Shown here: positions 24,036-34,718 of the stretch, one piece after another
How positions within the stretch are numbered: position 1 is the first letter of the stretch
Layout of the letters: each line of letters begins with the position of its first letter
Assembly (NCBI GenBank): GCA_037178675.1
Contig: JAYMGJ010000141.1
Location: 62,001-126,000, forward strand
Length of the DNA stretch: 64,000 bases
From: Scleroderma bovista
Taxonomy: Eukaryota; Basidiomycota; Agaricomycetes; Boletales; Sclerodermataceae
Direction of reading: 5' to 3'
Notes under the pieces: generated by a model
The model's input: the letters and a program-made list of their open reading frames with translations, nothing else
Database searches by the model: none
What the model was told of the DNA's origin: nothing
Translations under genes and position numbers: made by a program

Positions 24036-25407
24036 ATGCTGGCGCGTCTCAGTCGTCGACCACCAGTCTTAGCAGCCACCAGGATGCCCAAACGGAAAGC
24101 CGCAACAACCGCAACGCTTTCTGACATAGAAGAAAGCGCCCAGTCCCAGTCAGTGGCCAAGAAAGCCAAACCATCATCAGACACTGGAGTGGCGGCAAAC
24201 GGCCAACCCACCAATAAAGTCCTCCCAGTACATATTTCCTTCCCACCCCGTACAGAAGGCACAATCCGCCTTGCGTCGTGGAATATCTGCGGACTGGCTT
24301 CCGCCCAGAAAAAGGCATGCTTTCCCTGCTCTCTATGTCCAGACACTGAAGTCAATACAGGGGTTCAAATATTACATCGAAGCAGAGGATCCCGACATAC
24401 TCGTTCTCACTGAGACTAAGGTGAGTGCACACCTTACTTTCTCGTTCCGTCTTCTCCAACGACAGCCATGTAGGTCAACAGTGCCCCGCAAGACGGCATA
24501 TTAGATAGCCGGTTTAACCACCGTAAATGGGCAATATCAGGCAAGAAGTCGTACGGTAATTACCAATACCTTCTGGAAATGTTTGTATTTAAGTAACCAA
24601 CAGCCGGGACTGCCCTGCTCTCCAAGCACAAACCCATCACAGTCAGTACAGATCTGCCTGGACACCCAGATCCAGACCACGTCAAAGGGCGCCTTGTCAC
24701 CTTCGAGTTTGAAGGTTGCTATGTCGTAGCAACATATGTGACCAACGCAGGACAAGGACTGAAGGTACACACATTACATATTGACGACCTCCATTCTCTA
24801 AGCTCTATCCCTTTGATTTGGTGGAATAGACTCTGTCCCAGAAAAATACGTGGAACCAGCACTTTACTGCACACATCCGAAAGCTGGACCAAAAGAAACC
24901 GGTAATTTGGATGGGAGATCTCAATGTCGCCCCAACGGCAAAAGGTAATCATTACTTCTCGCGCCCTTCTATGGCTGTCGCTAATTATTTGCGATGATAG
25001 ATCTCGCCAATCCAAAGTCGAACTGGAACAAGACGGCAGGCTATACGAAAGATGAGACGGAGGCATTCGAACGTATTCTCAATCCCCCAGAGTCAGAACA
25101 AGAAACCGGCAAATTTGTCGACGTCTGGCGGCATATGCACCCAGATGATCAACACTACACTTACTTCTCATATCGCTTCAATTGTCGATCCAAAGGCCTC
25201 GGATGGAGGCTAGATATGTGTAAGTCTACTGACATCCCTCGTTGCGCTTCTGCTGGACTAAGTTGCACTTGGCTTCCAGTTGTAGTGAGCGAACGCATAG
25301 CGGAAAAGGTCAAATTGTGTGAGATTCGGAGCGAAATATACGGTGCATCAGATCACGTCCCTGTGGTTATGGAGATTGAGCGTGAGCTAGTTATGGGAAT
25401 GTCCTGA
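24036..25407 (+). CDS. AP endonuclease, ExoIII/APE1 family
   Basis: Class II AP endonuclease that cuts 5' of abasic sites in base excision repair. Seen: a basic, Ala-rich N-terminus with KRKAATTATLSD and VAKKAKPSSD, then the catalytic domain: IRLASWNICGLASAQKK, GFKYYIEAEDPDILVLTETK (metal-binding Glu), GRLVTFEFEGCYVVATYVTN, VIWMGDLNVAPTAKD (Asp/Asn), HYTYFSYRFNCRSKGLGWRL, and the C-terminal SDHVPVVMEIE (Asp-His). Two in-frame ATGs exist: 24036 (MLARLSRRPPVLAATR, Arg-rich, no acids) and 24084 (MPKRKAATT). One intron (24315-24360, 46 bases) must use a GC donor. The end is at 25405-25407, 69 bases from the OTU1 stop. Confidence 0.9.
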
Positions 25408-25476
25408 CTCCTCGTGCAGTAATGATACAGTATGGGAGAAAATTCCTTCTGAACCGCCAGCCGGACCGCAAAATCA

Positions 25477-26836
25477 TCAATACTCCCCGAATCGTACGTG
25501 GCCAGTTTCCTGAGCATGTGCCCTCGCATCCTTCTCACCCTTCAAGCCCTTCCCGCAATCCTGCATATAAATGAACACCTGCAGACACTGACCCATCGGT
25601 TCGACTTACCTCGCATTTTAGATCAAACGTGGCAACGTTAGTAAATGCCCGTCTCTCCCGCAGAATGGTTGCCAGCTTTTTCGCGGCATTCAGAATTGAG
25701 TCATGGTCATCATCAGTGGCCATCTGTGCCAGAGCGACATTCATCAATCCCAAGACCGTTGAATAGTCAACTTACTATAGGGAAAACAGTTTGATCCCAC
25801 TCCAGTGGGGCATTGACCGTAGGAGCCAGAGTCGCGGCATCGTAATGTATGCCCGAGTAGATAAGAAGACATCTGCTCAAAATGACGAGTTACTAATATA
25901 CATCCGCAAGGTGAGACTGTCAAATACCTATTTCCGCTGCTTTTCTGTGGTGGTGGGGTAAACCGATCAATCCGCCCAGTTTCGATGTCAATCGACGCGA
26001 TTTCCGTTTTAAAATGTTTGGCTAAAATCCCAAGTTCAATAGCCCCACCCCATGTGGAAGGTTTGAGGATCGTGGCGATGTATTGCTCGCGTGGCATACT
26101 ACGTTAACTGATCGGGATTGGTCGTGCAATAATGACATCTGTGAGCATACCCCAGAATTGCATTGTTGTAAGTCTCTGTATCTCTCTGTATCCCATCCAC
26201 CACGACTATTCTTGACCGCATAAATCTGCGAACAAAGTGCATAGCGAGACATCGAACTCACTTCGTCGCATCTGCTGCGCCTTGGCGATATCTTGCTCGA
26301 ATATCAGAGCAACAGACGAAAACAGACAGGAATTATCATCGGGAACAACCTGCCCCCAGGCTGCCGTTCGCCATCAGCATCCGTAGCAACGAAGAGCTTA
26401 CTTACCCTGTGTACGAGCACGCCAGAAGGTGTCTCCACGGCCGCAGGACCTGTCGTTGGTGGAGCAGGAGTCCATCGCGAAACAGGCGAAGCTCCCGAGG
26501 TCGTCTGTATCGGAATGCTGGGTTGCGAGTAGGCCCCTGTAGCTGAGGATATCTTCTGATTCACTATGATCTGCTCTCCAGGTTTGAGCCCCAAACTAGA
26601 TAAAGGCAATGCGGGTATGGTCGTTAAGGTCTGTGGAGGGTAACCCGATCTAACTGCAGCGCTACCCATCTGTCGCCGAGCACGATCTAGATGACTGTGA
26701 GCTTACTTTCTTGCTGAGCTGGGGAGATCTCGGATGCCCTGAAGATCAGTCGTTGTAGATCCCCTACTGTTGCATTATCAAAGTCGACCTGAATCGTAGT
26801 GACGCCACTTGGATGACGCAGCCGAATCGGCGCCAT
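25477..26836 (-). CDS. OTU1: Ubiquitin thioesterase Otu1 (YOD1)
   Basis: OTU-family deubiquitinase that works with the p97/Cdc48 ATPase in ER-associated degradation (family knowledge). Seen: the start MAPIRLRHPSGVTTIQVDF opens a UBX-like N-terminal domain (GDLQRLIFRASEISPAQQE; GYPPQTLTTIPALPLSSLGL; GEQIIVNQK). After a Ser/Pro/Thr linker the OTU core begins VVPDDNSCLFSSVALIFEQ, with catalytic Asp and Cys (Cys codon about 26326-26328). LGMPREQYIATILKPSTWGG and AIELGILAKHFKTEIASIDI follow, then LLIYSGIHYDA with the catalytic His. The C-terminal C2H2-like finger segment CGKGLKGEKDARAHAQETGH ends VRFGEY-stop. Length and layout fit Otu1. Confidence 0.9.
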
Positions 26837-26935
26837 CAATTGCCGTGGATTTGGAGGTTGAGAGCAACACGCAAGTGTACGCCAGACGCTGAGGGCACAT
26901 ATCAATTGCGTCACCAACGACCCAATAAGGAAGTC

Positions 26936-28533
26936 CTAGACTGCAGCAACAGGATGCTGGTTTAATATAGATGGAGTTTGGGCAGGAATGTGTTCTGGCA
27001 CTGCAGCACCGTGCAGCTTCTCCAACACAGTCCATTCTTCTACTTCTTCCTTCTCATTCTCCACCTCCTTCACCAACTCTTTAAGCTCAGCCTCCAGATC
27101 ACTGTCATCTATCTCTGCAGCTGCCATATCACTTCCGATCTTAATAGCATCGTCGACCTCGCGGGCAGTTGCATTCGCAGCAGCCAATGCATCCATCGTT
27201 TCTTCAACCCTTTCCCTCTGAAGAGAGGGGTGGCTTAGTATGGCTTGCAATGTTGTCGTAGACTTCTCATACGTCTTCATAATCTGCAATCCTCAATGAT
27301 CTTGTCGGTGTGCGAGGTGATATAATTTACCTCGATATCGCTAGCCGCCGTCTCCACGCTCATCAGCGTCGATTCGAGATTTTGAAGGGCACCTAGCCGC
27401 TTGGTTAACACCTCCTCCAAACTCTTTTTAAAGCGAAGATGGGCCAAGGCAACCGATTTCTGCTGTTGTCGTAGAGCAGTCGATATCCGTGTTGTCATTC
27501 TGTGCAGAGTGTCATAAGACCACAGACACCTGAACAAACAAAACTCACTCGTCAATCTTGTGCTGGATCCTGTCCACCTGAACTTGTAGGTTGTTCACAG
27601 CCGTCTTAAGCTCAAGGATACCACAGTCGATCACTGTCACTTTGTCCTCCCAACCTGTAGTGATGAACTTGATGACCTGGTAAAATATCGTTGGCGAATA
27701 TTTAATGCATATTATTAGCAGGCATACGTTCTGATCGCAGACTAGAATCCGTCTATCCCTCTCGAGGTATTTCAGTAAAACCTTGGTATCCGTCTCGCTT
27801 AGAGTCACGCCCGGAAGTACTTTGGAGCCAAATTCATTGCGGAAGCTTTCCACTGTATGGAGGCTATCCGCCAAAGTCATTCCTCCACGAGAGTCGTCTA
27901 TCACGTCAGCAGCGCGCTCGACAAGCTTGAGCAAGACATAATCCCCCTCCACTCGTTTCCAGATTTCGGCTTCGCTGTACGAGTCCTCGGATTTGACAAG
28001 ATCAAATTGCTCCATTGCCCACCACAGCGGCTTGCCAATGAAGAAAGAAGCAATGCGGTAGGGTAGCCACCCAGGTGCATAAATCGACGCGGTTGAAGAG
28101 AGAAACTGTGATAGCGGTATAAGGGCATCGGTCTGACCCAGGTCAGCCTTTACTAGTAGTGTGCAATAAATATTATGCACGTCCGTGTACGAATGCCACG
28201 CACTATTGTATGACCTAAACCTAGAGGCTTCCCGATACCATCGTATCGAAGGCGGTCCATCAAAGACCTCCGGGCACTGAGCACTAGCTTGTTGCTCCAG
28301 TTATCTGGATCTTCCTCAGTCTCTATTCTTTTGCGTGGACTCGTATTCTCGGCTTGCCATCCTTTCGACACCAGTTCCTCCAACGTGCGTTTCCACCAGT
28401 CAACGTGGGCATGGTACGATGTGGGATTGGAGTGTTTTTGTCGAGATACGTCCGAATACAAAGACTGCAAGCGTGACTTGGACGTAGTAGTGTATGTAGA
28501 GCACGAAGAGAGCGACAAAGATGCGGAAGCCAT
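26936..28533 (-). CDS. CHM7: ESCRT-III-related protein Chm7 (CHMP7)
   Basis: Nuclear-envelope surveillance ESCRT protein. Seen: the N-terminal half (from MASASLSLSSCSTYTTTSKS, with WWKRTLEELVSKGW, LSARRSLMDRLRYDGIGKPL, PLSQFLSSTASIY and YRIASFFIGKPLWWAMEQFD) is the winged-helix part specific to CHMP7. The C-terminal half (ERDRRILVCDQN; LRQQQKSVALAHLRFKKSLE; NLESTLMSVETAASDIEV; MQIMKTYEKSTTTLQAILSH) is a Snf7 domain. It ends DDSDLEAELKELVKEVENEK with LHGAAVPEHIPAQTP. Start ATG at 28531-28533; stop at 26936-26938. OTU1 lies 100 bases downstream on the same strand. A palindromic CACGTG lies 43 bases upstream of the start. Confidence 0.87.
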
Positions 28534-28575
28534 CAACACAGAGTTTTGTGGCAAACAAGTATAATACCAAAAAGT

Positions 28576-28581
28576 CACGTG
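28576..28581. promoter_or_regulatory. CACGTG E-box upstream of CHM7
   Basis: GTCACGTGTCAC, with its core 43 bases before the CHM7 ATG. Similar cores lie in three other promoters of the window. Function inferred only. Confidence 0.35.
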
Positions 28582-28787
28582 TCACTAGAAAGTACTCGCA
28601 TCTAATCATGTTACCAAGGAAGATGTACATCGTTTCTATACTCTCCCTTGAGCTCCAAGAAAGAGGATCGTTCCCTTGTCGATTACGCAAGTTGATTGAA
28701 TATTAGAAAGACCATTCACACCACGCCATGGTCTCGTCAAAATTTTGTTTACAGCGCTCCATCTGACGGTTCCACCCAGCCCCCTTG

Positions 28788-29412
28788 TCATCCATTATTC
28801 CGGTTAACATCATCATCATGCAGCCATCCGTCATCATGGCATCCCAGTATTACTGTTTCAAGGTTCTGCCATTGGTCCATGGGGGGTCCCCATTCCCGGA
28901 CCTCTTTGTAAAGAAGCGGATTCTCAAAGAATATGTTGAACACGTCTAACTCTGCTTGGCGTACCCCAGGAAATGCGCGAAACAGAGAGTCCACGGCGAT
29001 TCTGTGTTGATGGCGAAAATTAAGAGATAGGTAGTGGACATCGTTGAATTTTCCTTCAACACTGTCGAGCTCCAGGCCACTGTCCCTCCCAGTGCGGAGC
29101 CTGACGCACCCAAGCTTGGGCGCTATGATTGCTTCTAGAAACAGTTTTGGCCCATGGATAGCAAGTCCAAGTGTCTCAAGGAGGGGGAAATGAAGAGCAT
29201 TTCCTGTGAATTACCACCCTTTACTATCGCCAACGAGTAGGAGAAATGTCAGTGACCTTGAGGGGATGAGCGCCGGGGAAGACAAGAATCCGTATTGAAG
29301 GGACAGATGTTGGAGAGCGGAAACAAGCGTTGGCGAAAGAGCTGGAAAGGTAAGAACACTGTTTGGTCGGAATGAGAGTTTTCTAAGAGAGGGAAAACAG
29401 GACCCGGGTCAA
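28788..29412 (-). pseudogene. F-box/LRR-type protein remnant, 5' truncated
   Basis: Seen: two exons joined by a 52-base intron give LRR-like sequence: FPSLRKLSFRPNSVLTFPAL, ALQHLSLQYGFLSSPALIPS, NALHFPLLETLGLAIHGPK, VHYLSLNFRHQHRIAVDSLF and WQNLETVILGCHDDGW, then a stop at 28788-28790. The style fits the large agaricomycete F-box/LRR family. Upstream of about 29412 the frame meets a stop, and no F-box or N-terminus is present. This is therefore probably a 3' remnant. It could instead be the last exons of a gene whose upstream exon I failed to see. Confidence 0.5.
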
Positions 29413-29429
29413 TCCCTATGTATGTTATA

Positions 29430-30041
29430 TCCTAGTGCGGACAGAAATGGGCAAAAAATAGCCGTGATGTTTGATCCAAATCGGATATTTGGGGCGAAAA
29501 TGTGGCCAGTGTCCGATATTTCAAGCGGACAGATCACCTTAGTCGACACCAATGTTAGATCTAGGATGTGGACACAAAGGTCCACATGGACTCCCACTGT
29601 TTGTCCTAGTCGGGAGCGATGTTCGACCGATACCAAGCACGCATTGCAATGTTGTATCCTGTGCGAACATAATGCATGTCTTCCGATGTCATATCAGACA
29701 ATACAGACACTTAGTATGCACGCGCTGTGATGTTGTATCAGCAATGCGGATAGATGATGGTTACCTGATCGCTAAATTATTGAGACAACCCCGAGAGCTC
29801 GTGTTAGAATGAGATGAACATCTCGATTCACTCGATCGTAAGACAAAACTTATGGATACTCAACTCTGGCATATGTATAATATGCAATAGAGGTTGTAGA
29901 TTGTATTCTTCATCGAATATCAGAAGTATCAAACAAAACTTGGCCGTCGGAAGTATGGAGAGATCGGTCCTTGAGCGGCAGTCAAATACACCATTTGGCA
30001 GTCTGACTCATCCCTCTGCAATCTTGAAGTACATCACTGAG
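29430..30041. other. Intergenic stretch without recognised genes
   Basis: About 600 bases. It carries loosely repeated phrases (TTGTATCCTGTGCGAACATAA versus TTGTATCAGCAATGCGGATA; paired GATATTT motifs near 29487 and 29516), which hint at a worn repeat. No coding signature was found. Confidence 0.3.
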
Positions 30042-31089
30042 CTATTCGGGCGGCCAAATCTTAGCCTTTGAAGATGAACATCAATATTTATTCACTGTAA
30101 CGCTATGGTCACGCCAGCAACTTACGAAGAATCTTCTGTGCAGCTGCGCACCAGCACCTTCAATCTCTTGCATTTCTTCAGGGGTCAGCTCAGGTACATT
30201 CTCTGTGTCAAGATACTCCTGCATACGTTCCATCTTTGAAGATGTTCTGAAGAATCCATTGTGGTTAATCGAGGTGCGACAACAATCCCGACGGAGTAAA
30301 CGTACGTCACGACAAGAATGTCCCTTTGTCGGAGGAACTTTAGCAAGACCTGACTATCAGACACCGGGGCGCCCCGAGTACGTTCCAGCCGTGCGCGTAT
30401 ACTTTCTACGACAGGATCGAGAGGGCCGCCCTTTCCACGAAAGAGGGGTGAAAGCCCCCCGAAAGCAGCTGTTACGATATTGTGTTGTTTGTGGAGTGCA
30501 AAATTGGGCTGGAGGGCGTTCCAGATGTAAGGGTGGACCTCGAGCTAGTATAGTACCCAGTCAGTACGGATGTGCAACACGAAAGGCCAATACAGCACCA
30601 CTTTACCTGGTTGACAGCAGGGGGAATAGTCGCAACCTCGAGTATTTCCCTCAGATGGTCAACAGTGAAATTGGAAACGCCGATGGACTTGGTGAGACCA
30701 GCATTCCTGGCCTCTTCCATACCTTTCCAAACTTCCTTGAGCCTGTTGATATGAACATGCGGATGGTGCACTAGGTACAAGTCGACATGATTTAACCCAA
30801 GCTTTCTCAGCGACACTTCCAGTGCGCTTTTGGGTGTAGCCTCTCCCTCCAGTCCCCCCAGCTTTGTCGTGACGAAGAGCTCCGACCGCGGTTTCCCTGA
30901 GGCAGCGATAGCAGCACCCAGGGTCTCCTCGTTCCTGTATTCCTGCGCCCCATCCAGGTGAGTGAAGCCGCTCTGGAGGGCGAGCGTTACAGCATGTTGA
31001 ACATCTTTACGATATAATGCAGTCCCGGTGCCAAAGGCAATCCACGGCACCTTGTTCCCATCGTTCAGAGTGAGCGTGGACACAGGCAT
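30042..31089 (-). CDS. Aldo-keto reductase
   Basis: NADPH-dependent oxidoreductase of the AKR superfamily. Seen: MPVSTLTLNDGNKVPWIAFG, the catalytic set GFTHLDGAQEYRNEETLGAA (Asp, Tyr), ELFVTTKLGG (Lys), NHVDLYLVHHPHVHI (His), AGLTKSIGVSNFTVDHL, INQ-like PAVNQ joined to LEVHPYIWNALQPNFALHKQ, then VLLKFLRQRDILVVT and SSKMERMQEYLDTENVPELT. The order Asp/Tyr/Lys/His is the AKR tetrad. The substrate cannot be told. The last few residues (after RRFF) depend on an uncertain final intron; a stop at 30042 is my best guess. Confidence 0.85.
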
Positions 31090-31142
31090 TCTGTGCAGAG
31101 TGTGTGGATGATAATCGAACGATCGATTAGATAGCGCCGACA

Positions 31143-31152
31143 CCTTATAAAG
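31143..31152 (-). promoter_or_regulatory. TATA-like element of the aldo-keto reductase gene
   Basis: On the minus strand GCTTTATAAGGTG lies about 55-60 bases before the ATG at 31089, a plausible TATA position given a short leader. Confidence 0.4.
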
Positions 31153-31159
31153 CCCTCGC

Positions 31160-31783
31160 TTCCTCACTTCTAGCCTCTTCTAGCGCAAGTGATGGCGCCA
31201 TGATATTATCACAGTAGTGCAGTGGACTTCGCCGCAACATGAGACGCTGTATGTTTCCATCGATCGAGACGTTATGTTTTGAATGTCAGTGCTTCAGCCC
31301 ACGCTAGCCCTAAACTGAGCTTATTTTTCTTCCTCAGCTGACTTTTCCATCTTTCCCATCTTTTAACAACTACCAGGCGCTGGCAACCACATGTTAGATT
31401 GTCTTGACAGTGTTTTTCCGACAATCCTTCATCTCGGAGCGCCTCAGAACATATCACGGTGCATTCTTTGGCTGAACATTCTCACTTCGTGGATGTTACT
31501 CAGTCACCTAGTGTACCGACACGTAAGTGTATTTCACATCGAATAGTTATACAGCTGTCTTGTCGTATCTGCCCAGTTGTTTATAATGGTTACACCCAAT
31601 CACAATATTGTACTGCATGTTGCACTCCATTCATCAGCCGAAGAATATTCAAAGCCTGTTTAACGACTGACTCCTTACAATTCCCCATGCTCAAGCTACC
31701 TGCAAGGATGCTGGGGGGAAATGTGGGAATCCATATACTTCGGGAATGTGTTTGGATCATTGGGATTCTGAAGACCATTCAGC
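31160..31783. other. Intergenic, boundary between housekeeping block and array
   Basis: About 620 bases with only short, unrelated open frames. It marks where the conserved gene block ends and the duplicated array begins. I see no transposon ends. Confidence 0.3.
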
Positions 31784-32896
31784 CTAGCTCTTCCATGCGA
31801 GCACTTCACGGTAGGAACTCACATAAAGGATGCCCGATGTATCGGGCGTGTCGTAGATCTGCTGGAAGGGGGAAGGACTGGTACTCTGTACCATGCCGGT
31901 CAGGGGGTACTGATCAACCCGCTCTTCATTATGGCTCCACGTGCGACGCCGCATGCAAAATACTATAAGAATCCCGAGGATGGCGAAGCCAACCACGCTT
32001 GCCAGGACCACGCCAACTATCACTCCTGCATTCAAGTGGGGGCTGCTTGACGCTGAGGGTGTGGAAGTGGCAGACATTGTGGGCAATGATTGCGTTGGAG
32101 TGGCCAAGAGCGCTGCCAATGTCACAATGGTAAGAATTGCAGTTTTTGCCATCACAAGAGTATACTGACTAGCATTCTCGTAGGCAGCGGTTTGGTTCCA
32201 ACGTCTGTCGGACTACAGAGAATTTTAGTGGCTAGTACGCCCAATAGGACTGTGAGCTTACGCCAATGTCCAGAAAAGCCCAAGGCGGGACAAGAGTATT
32301 CGAGGGTGGTTCCTGAGATAAACTACAAGTTTACGAAGTGAGTGCGCATGCACACATGATCACACGGTATGACCTACTTGTTTGATGTGTACTTACCGCA
32401 TTCGGCAGACCAGGCGTCCCACCTAGTAAGCTTGTCAATAGCCCCTTGACGGTGGAATAATACCTCACTCACGTTATAAAAGCTTCACCTTGGCAAGCAC
32501 CACAGGCCGAAACAAGGGAATACACGACAGTGTTACACTCGCATGGATTGGCCTGGGTTGCATTCGGGCCAATGTAATGATTCCCCGGAGGGAGCGCCGA
32601 TACGTTGAATCCTTTGAATGCCTTAGATGTGTCTCAAATTGCCCGGAAATACACTCACCGATGGGAAAGCATTGGTATTCTAATAAGGATGCAACCTTAC
32701 ATGGATTTTCCTCCATTGCATTATTGGCCTAATTGATTGGGAATAGAGGCGCCGCATGAGCTCCTGCCCAAGGTCAGCATAGATAACAAAAAGTCACCCA
32801 GGAGTAATCGCTAAGGCATTCCACATCCGAGGACTGGGCAAAAGTCACTCGAATGCCAGTCAAAGCGACAATACAAAGGAGGATCCGGAAATACAT
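31784..32896 (-). CDS. Family II Cys-rich single-pass membrane protein (most complete member)
   Basis: Unnamed basidiomycete-type surface protein. Seen: signal peptide MYFRILLCIVALTGIRVTFA, then VECLSDYSW; exon 2 ANNAMEENPCKVASLLEYQC; exon 3 GFNVSALPPGNHYIGPNATQ, then ANPCECNTVVYSLVSACGAC; exon 4 FITWDAWSAEC; later PPSNTLVPPWAFLDIG and WNQTAAYENA. A Ser/Thr stalk (SLPTMSATSTPSASSS) leads to a transmembrane helix (VGVVLASVVGFAILGILIVF) and a CMRRR stop-transfer, then a short cytoplasmic tail ending REVLAWKS. Exon order parallels family I exactly, so the families are old paralogs. One oddity: the exon 4-5 join near 32350-32410 comes out one base off frame in my reading, so a frameshift is possible. 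Function unknown. Confidence 0.6.
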
Positions 32897-33366
32897 TGCG
32901 ACGGGGTTGACACAGTTAACGCGACTTATTCTGGCTGCTCACTGGGTGTTTTATGGGCAGCGCCAGTTCGAAGCTGAGCTGGCTTTCGATATCACCACTC
33001 TGATATCCGGTGCCCAAAGTAGTGCGAGCCTTTGTGTCACTTGATGATCTTCACCGTGGGGAAACCAGTGGAATAATTTATGCACCAATGCCGCCCAGAC
33101 CTTTGCGATACACTGAGTCACATTGATTAGTACGAGTGGCAATCGTGCCTTGATATTGAACGTGTCATGACTCAGCCTTTACGTGCAGGGGCGCCATGCG
33201 GTCCTCGAATGAATGAATAATTTCAGACCCGGTAGAATCCAAAATAATTTACAAGGCTCCATAAAGGCCAGTTGGCTACCATAGGGTGTAGAGTGTCAGT
33301 ATCAGGTAATTTAAGGCCGCGACAAAAAGAATGGGATGGCTATGCAGGATTCAAAACGATCCACGA
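32897..33366. repeat. Array spacer, copy 1
   Basis: Non-coding spacer between a family II 5' end and a family I 3' end. It shares long near-identical phrases with copies at 36009, 41638 and 45146 (for example TTTTATGGGCAG near 32950, ACAAGGCTCCATAAAGGCCA near 33250). It probably holds the family II promoter and family I 3' sequences. Confidence 0.7.
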
Positions 33367-34718
33367 CTAAAGTTCTGGGACACCGTGGTATGCACCAGGA
33401 CGTCCACCTTGGGCAGCATAGATGTTGGAATGAATAGAGTTATTTTGATAGCCGGTAGAAGGGCTGGTATGAATAGTCGGTGAGGGGGGCGAAGCGGGGA
33501 ACGTGGTGGGATCGGACGGGTCCTAGCAAAGAGTTAATGAAGTGTGACGAGCATACAGTGAAGACTTACATAAAGCTTCGGCTGAGTAGCAGAAGGGGTG
33601 AAAGGGCTCGTGGTGGTGTACATGCTGTTGGTGCCACCTGGCGCGCCATCATACACTGCATTGGGCGTCTTTGTCTGGCGGCGGCGGCGGCGGCGGATGC
33701 AGAACCAGGTAACAAGGGCTGCGATAGCTCCAAGCACTACTACGCCTCCCACAGCACCTCCCACAATCGCCCCAGTATTGGATTTTGAAGATGAGGAAGA
33801 GGTAGAGGAGGGTGTGTGTGTTCCTATGTTAGCACTAGACGTGATAGAAGCGGGAGGGGTGGATGTGACCGCGGTAGCAGTCGCTTGCGGCTTGGTAGCA
33901 GTCGACTCAGGTGCATCTAAAAGATATACAGTTGGACGTTGGTTGAGATATCACAATGAACACACCTCCAGTAAGTTGAGCGAGAGTTACATTGAAATTA
34001 TCGGATACCTGTTACGGTTTGAACACTAGAAGAATGGTAGCAAGAAATGAGACATACTGTGACGTCCTGATAAGCCCAGTGCGGTATGGCAGTTCCAGAT
34101 GGAATGTCCTCTGGGTATCTATTGGAATAGTCAGCCTGGGAATGCAATATACAGAATTGATGTAAATCGTACATTCCAGGGTAGACAGTAGAGCAGTTGG
34201 TGGACCACGAACTCCAACTGATGTGGGAAGTGAGACAAAGGACATGTCAGAGTCGGCTGACGATCTTACCGGATGTAGGTGCGGTTCTGACATGCGGAGC
34301 AGGCAGCTATGAGGTTGTATGTGATGGTGTTGCACTCGCAGGCAGTTGCCTCGCTGACATAAGGGCCGACATAGTGCGTGCTGGGCTCCAGGGGATCGAC
34401 AGTGAATTCTGAGAAAAAAGGCGCTCATGATCAAATTTATCATGTAAAGGGTGGGTGCATACGACCGTCGCTGCATGCGCCTTGTGTGTAGGCCGCAACA
34501 AGACACGGGTTCTGGCTCTTGCTGTTGTCCATCTATCAGATCAGACACGTTGGTTAGCACGGCTGAAAGGAACCGGGACGACAAGGCAAACCAACCCAGT
34601 CATACTGTGACATGCAGACAGCGGTGGTCTGCTGGGCAGAGACCCACAACGGACGCATAAAAAGTAGTCCGATGGCAAGGATCGCCAGCGACGTCCATCT
34701 GAGGTTGGAGGGCAACAT
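33367..34718 (-). CDS. Family I Cys-rich single-pass membrane protein, copy A
   Basis: Unnamed surface-protein family. Seen: signal peptide MLPSNLRWTSLAILAIGLLF with cleavage likely after WVSA; then TTAVCMSQYDW; MDNSKSQNPCLVAAYTQGAC; FTVDPLEPSTHYVGPYVSEA, then CECNTITYNLIAACSACQNR; WSSWSTNCST; RYPEDIPSGTAIPHWAYQDV; VSDNFNVTLAQLTGDAPEST. A Thr/Ser/Pro stalk precedes the helix VVVLGAIAALVTWFCI and an Arg run. The cytoplasmic tail has YTTTSPFTPSATQ, then DPSDPTTFPASPPSPTIHTS and ends GAYHGVPEL at 33367-33369. Some eight introns of about 50 bases; the one beginning near 34175 may use donor GTCTAC. The Cys-rich ectodomain, single helix and Pro/Ser tail suggest an adhesion or sensing role (inference). 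Confidence 0.72.

Noticed and set aside
29400..29830. Transposon with terminal inverted repeats
   Set aside because: Loose internal repeats only; no inverted termini, target duplication or transposase sequence seen.
32853..33142. Short frames in the array spacers
   Set aside because: Not conserved in frame among the four spacer copies, although the DNA is; so the spacers are non-coding.
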